5,838 bases of DNA from an uncultured Corynebacterium sp. GTDB lineage: Bacteria; Actinomycetota; Actinomycetes; Mycobacteriales; Mycobacteriaceae. Positions within the stretch are counted from its first letter, which is position 1, and each line of letters starts with the position of its first letter. The position numbers were made by a program, and so were the translations under genes. The notes under the pieces were generated by a model that saw only the letters and a program-made list of their open reading frames with translations, was not told the origin of the DNA and did not search any database. This document shows, piece by piece, positions 5,553-5,838 of the stretch. The stretch is taken from assembly GCA_915275065.1 (NCBI GenBank), contig CAJZGD010000163.1, forward strand, positions 1 through 5,838. The letters are read 5' to 3'.

Positions 5553-5605
5553 CTAAGCTTGGTTTCGTTCAAAACAGGGGGCCACAAACCAGAAACCAAG
5601 CTTAG
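5553..5605. repeat. Palindromic unit 6 (form 1, 53 bp, short)
   Basis: The best stem of the array: TCTAAGCTTGGTTTC (5552-5566) and GAAACCAAGCTTAGA (5592-5606) are perfectly complementary over 15 bp around a 25-base loop. It is 23 bases shorter than the 76-bp units, and the interior lacks the second CGGCC/GGCCG stem, which suggests an internal deletion. Confidence 0.8.
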
Positions 5606-5654
5606 AACTTCTGCGGCACAGGCCATGGGCACATTCACACCGGCTGCACAAGTG

Positions 5655-5719
5655 CTGAGCTGAAGTTCCGGCCAACTCAGGACCCCCGAAAACCCGGATA
5701 ATCCTAAACCCAAGCTCAG
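5655..5719. repeat. Palindromic unit 7 (form 2, 65 bp)
   Basis: Near-identical to unit 2. The arms 5646-5667 and 5707-5728 are complementary at about 18 of 22 positions, with an uninterrupted 12-bp core (AAGTGCTGAGCT). It is separated from unit 8 by only 8 bases, so the two hairpins cannot both use their full outward arms. Confidence 0.75.
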
Positions 5720-5727
5720 CACTTCTG

Positions 5728-5803
5728 CTAAGCTTGGTTTCCATTTTTCGGCCAATATTCCCCCTGCGCAAACGGGAGGCCGCCACTCGAAAACCAAGCT
5801 TAG
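5728..5803. repeat. Palindromic unit 8 (form 1, 76 bp)
   Basis: Near-identical to unit 1: a perfect 13-bp outer stem (5728-5740 / 5791-5803) and the inner CGGCC (5749-5753) / GGCCG (5778-5782) in the same register. The differences from unit 1 fall almost entirely in the central loop; both stems are unchanged. Confidence 0.85.
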
Positions 5804-5838
5804 AACTTTTGCGGCACCCGGCGCCCGCCCCGGCAGTC

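Larger units (their letters stand above)
4953..5817. repeat. Array of eight alternating palindromic units (BIME/REP-like)
   Basis: This non-coding stretch is built from a 13-base half-site that occurs in strictly alternating orientation. Form 1 is CTAAGCWTGGTTT (five forward copies, five inverted partners); form 2 is CTGAGCTNNRGTT (three forward, four inverted). Conservation often continues outward as AGMACTTNTGCNGC. Each forward copy is followed by an inverted one, giving eight palindromes of 53-76 bp; a lone inverted form-2 half-site (4953-4965) opens the array. The 54 bases before it (4899-4952) are C-rich with nothing recognisable, and after 5817 the sequence turns GC-rich up to the window edge. 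The layout recalls mosaic arrays of REP elements in alternating orientation. I do not know this family by name, and no RAYT-type transposase is in the window. It is not a CRISPR, because the repeats are inverted and the intervals are themselves related. Confidence 0.85.
5593..5817. repeat. Duplicated segment, copy B (block Y then block X)
   Basis: Y (5593-5719) and X (5707-5817) match 5037-5163 and 4953-5063 in the same orientation but in swapped order, sharing one form-2 half-site. Homology to copy A stops at GCGGCAC (5811-5817); after that the sequence is unrelated to what follows X in copy A. Confidence 0.85.

Noticed and set aside
5300..5797. Long minus-strand open frame (165 codons) through the repeat array, and a similar one at 4843-5166
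   Set aside because: No ribosome site, no recognisable domain, frames also open on the opposite strand, and most of the 13 differences between the two copies change amino acids. The frames follow from repeat spacing.
4974..5803. Integron attC sites
   Set aside because: The half-sites form 53-76 bp palindromes of attC-like size, but GTTRRRY/RYYYAAC core sites are not present at the ends and there are no cassette genes.
4953..5817. CRISPR array
   Set aside because: The repeats alternate in orientation, spacing is irregular, and the intervals are themselves repeated. No cas gene is present.

Overview
This window looks like a piece of an actinobacterial chromosome, most probably Corynebacterium or a close relative. 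The main evidence is the PspA/IM30 protein, whose first ~240 residues match the actinobacterial 35-kDa antigen/PspA type (MANPF...W..L start, VIGN..QLEM.LNR block). Base composition is moderately GC-rich by eye, and the MFS gene may be leaderless, a common arrangement in this group. The genus is an inference; no rRNA or other marker gene is present.

Layout. (1) Positions 1-1032, plus strand: the 3' part of a NYN-domain (PIN-like) ribonuclease-type protein whose start lies left of the window. (2) Positions 1029-2384, minus strand: a 12-helix major facilitator transporter, overlapping the NYN gene tail-to-tail by 4 bases. (3) Positions 2494-3885, minus: a PspA/IM30 membrane-stress protein with a ~220-residue Thr/Gly/Ser/Pro/Ala-rich C-terminal extension not found in ordinary PspA. 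(4) Positions 4139-4510, minus: a thioredoxin with an intact WCGPC site, followed one base after its stop codon by a strand-specific 15-bp hairpin with a GAAA loop. (5) Positions 4653-4853, plus: a 66-residue CopZ-type metallochaperone, divergent from the thioredoxin gene, with a perfect palindrome upstream and a strong intrinsic terminator behind it.

(6) Positions 4899-5838: about 940 bases with no convincing gene. Most of it is an array of a ~13-base motif (CTAAGCWTGGTTT, with a sister form CTGAGCTNNRGTT) that alternates strictly in orientation, so that it forms eight consecutive palindromic units of 53-76 bp. Two larger segments (4953-5163 and 5593-5817) are near-identical but carry their two sub-blocks in opposite order, and two units (5300-5374 and 5436-5511) look like diverged inverted copies of each other. 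The organisation resembles BIME/REP-type mosaic elements. I cannot name a known family, and this is the most interesting part of the window.

The minus-strand genes (thioredoxin, PspA, MFS) share direction, but hairpins and 110-250 base gaps separate them, so they are more likely neighbouring transcription units than one tight operon. The common theme (redox, envelope stress, efflux, copper handling) suggests a stress-related neighbourhood, but this rests only on gene content.
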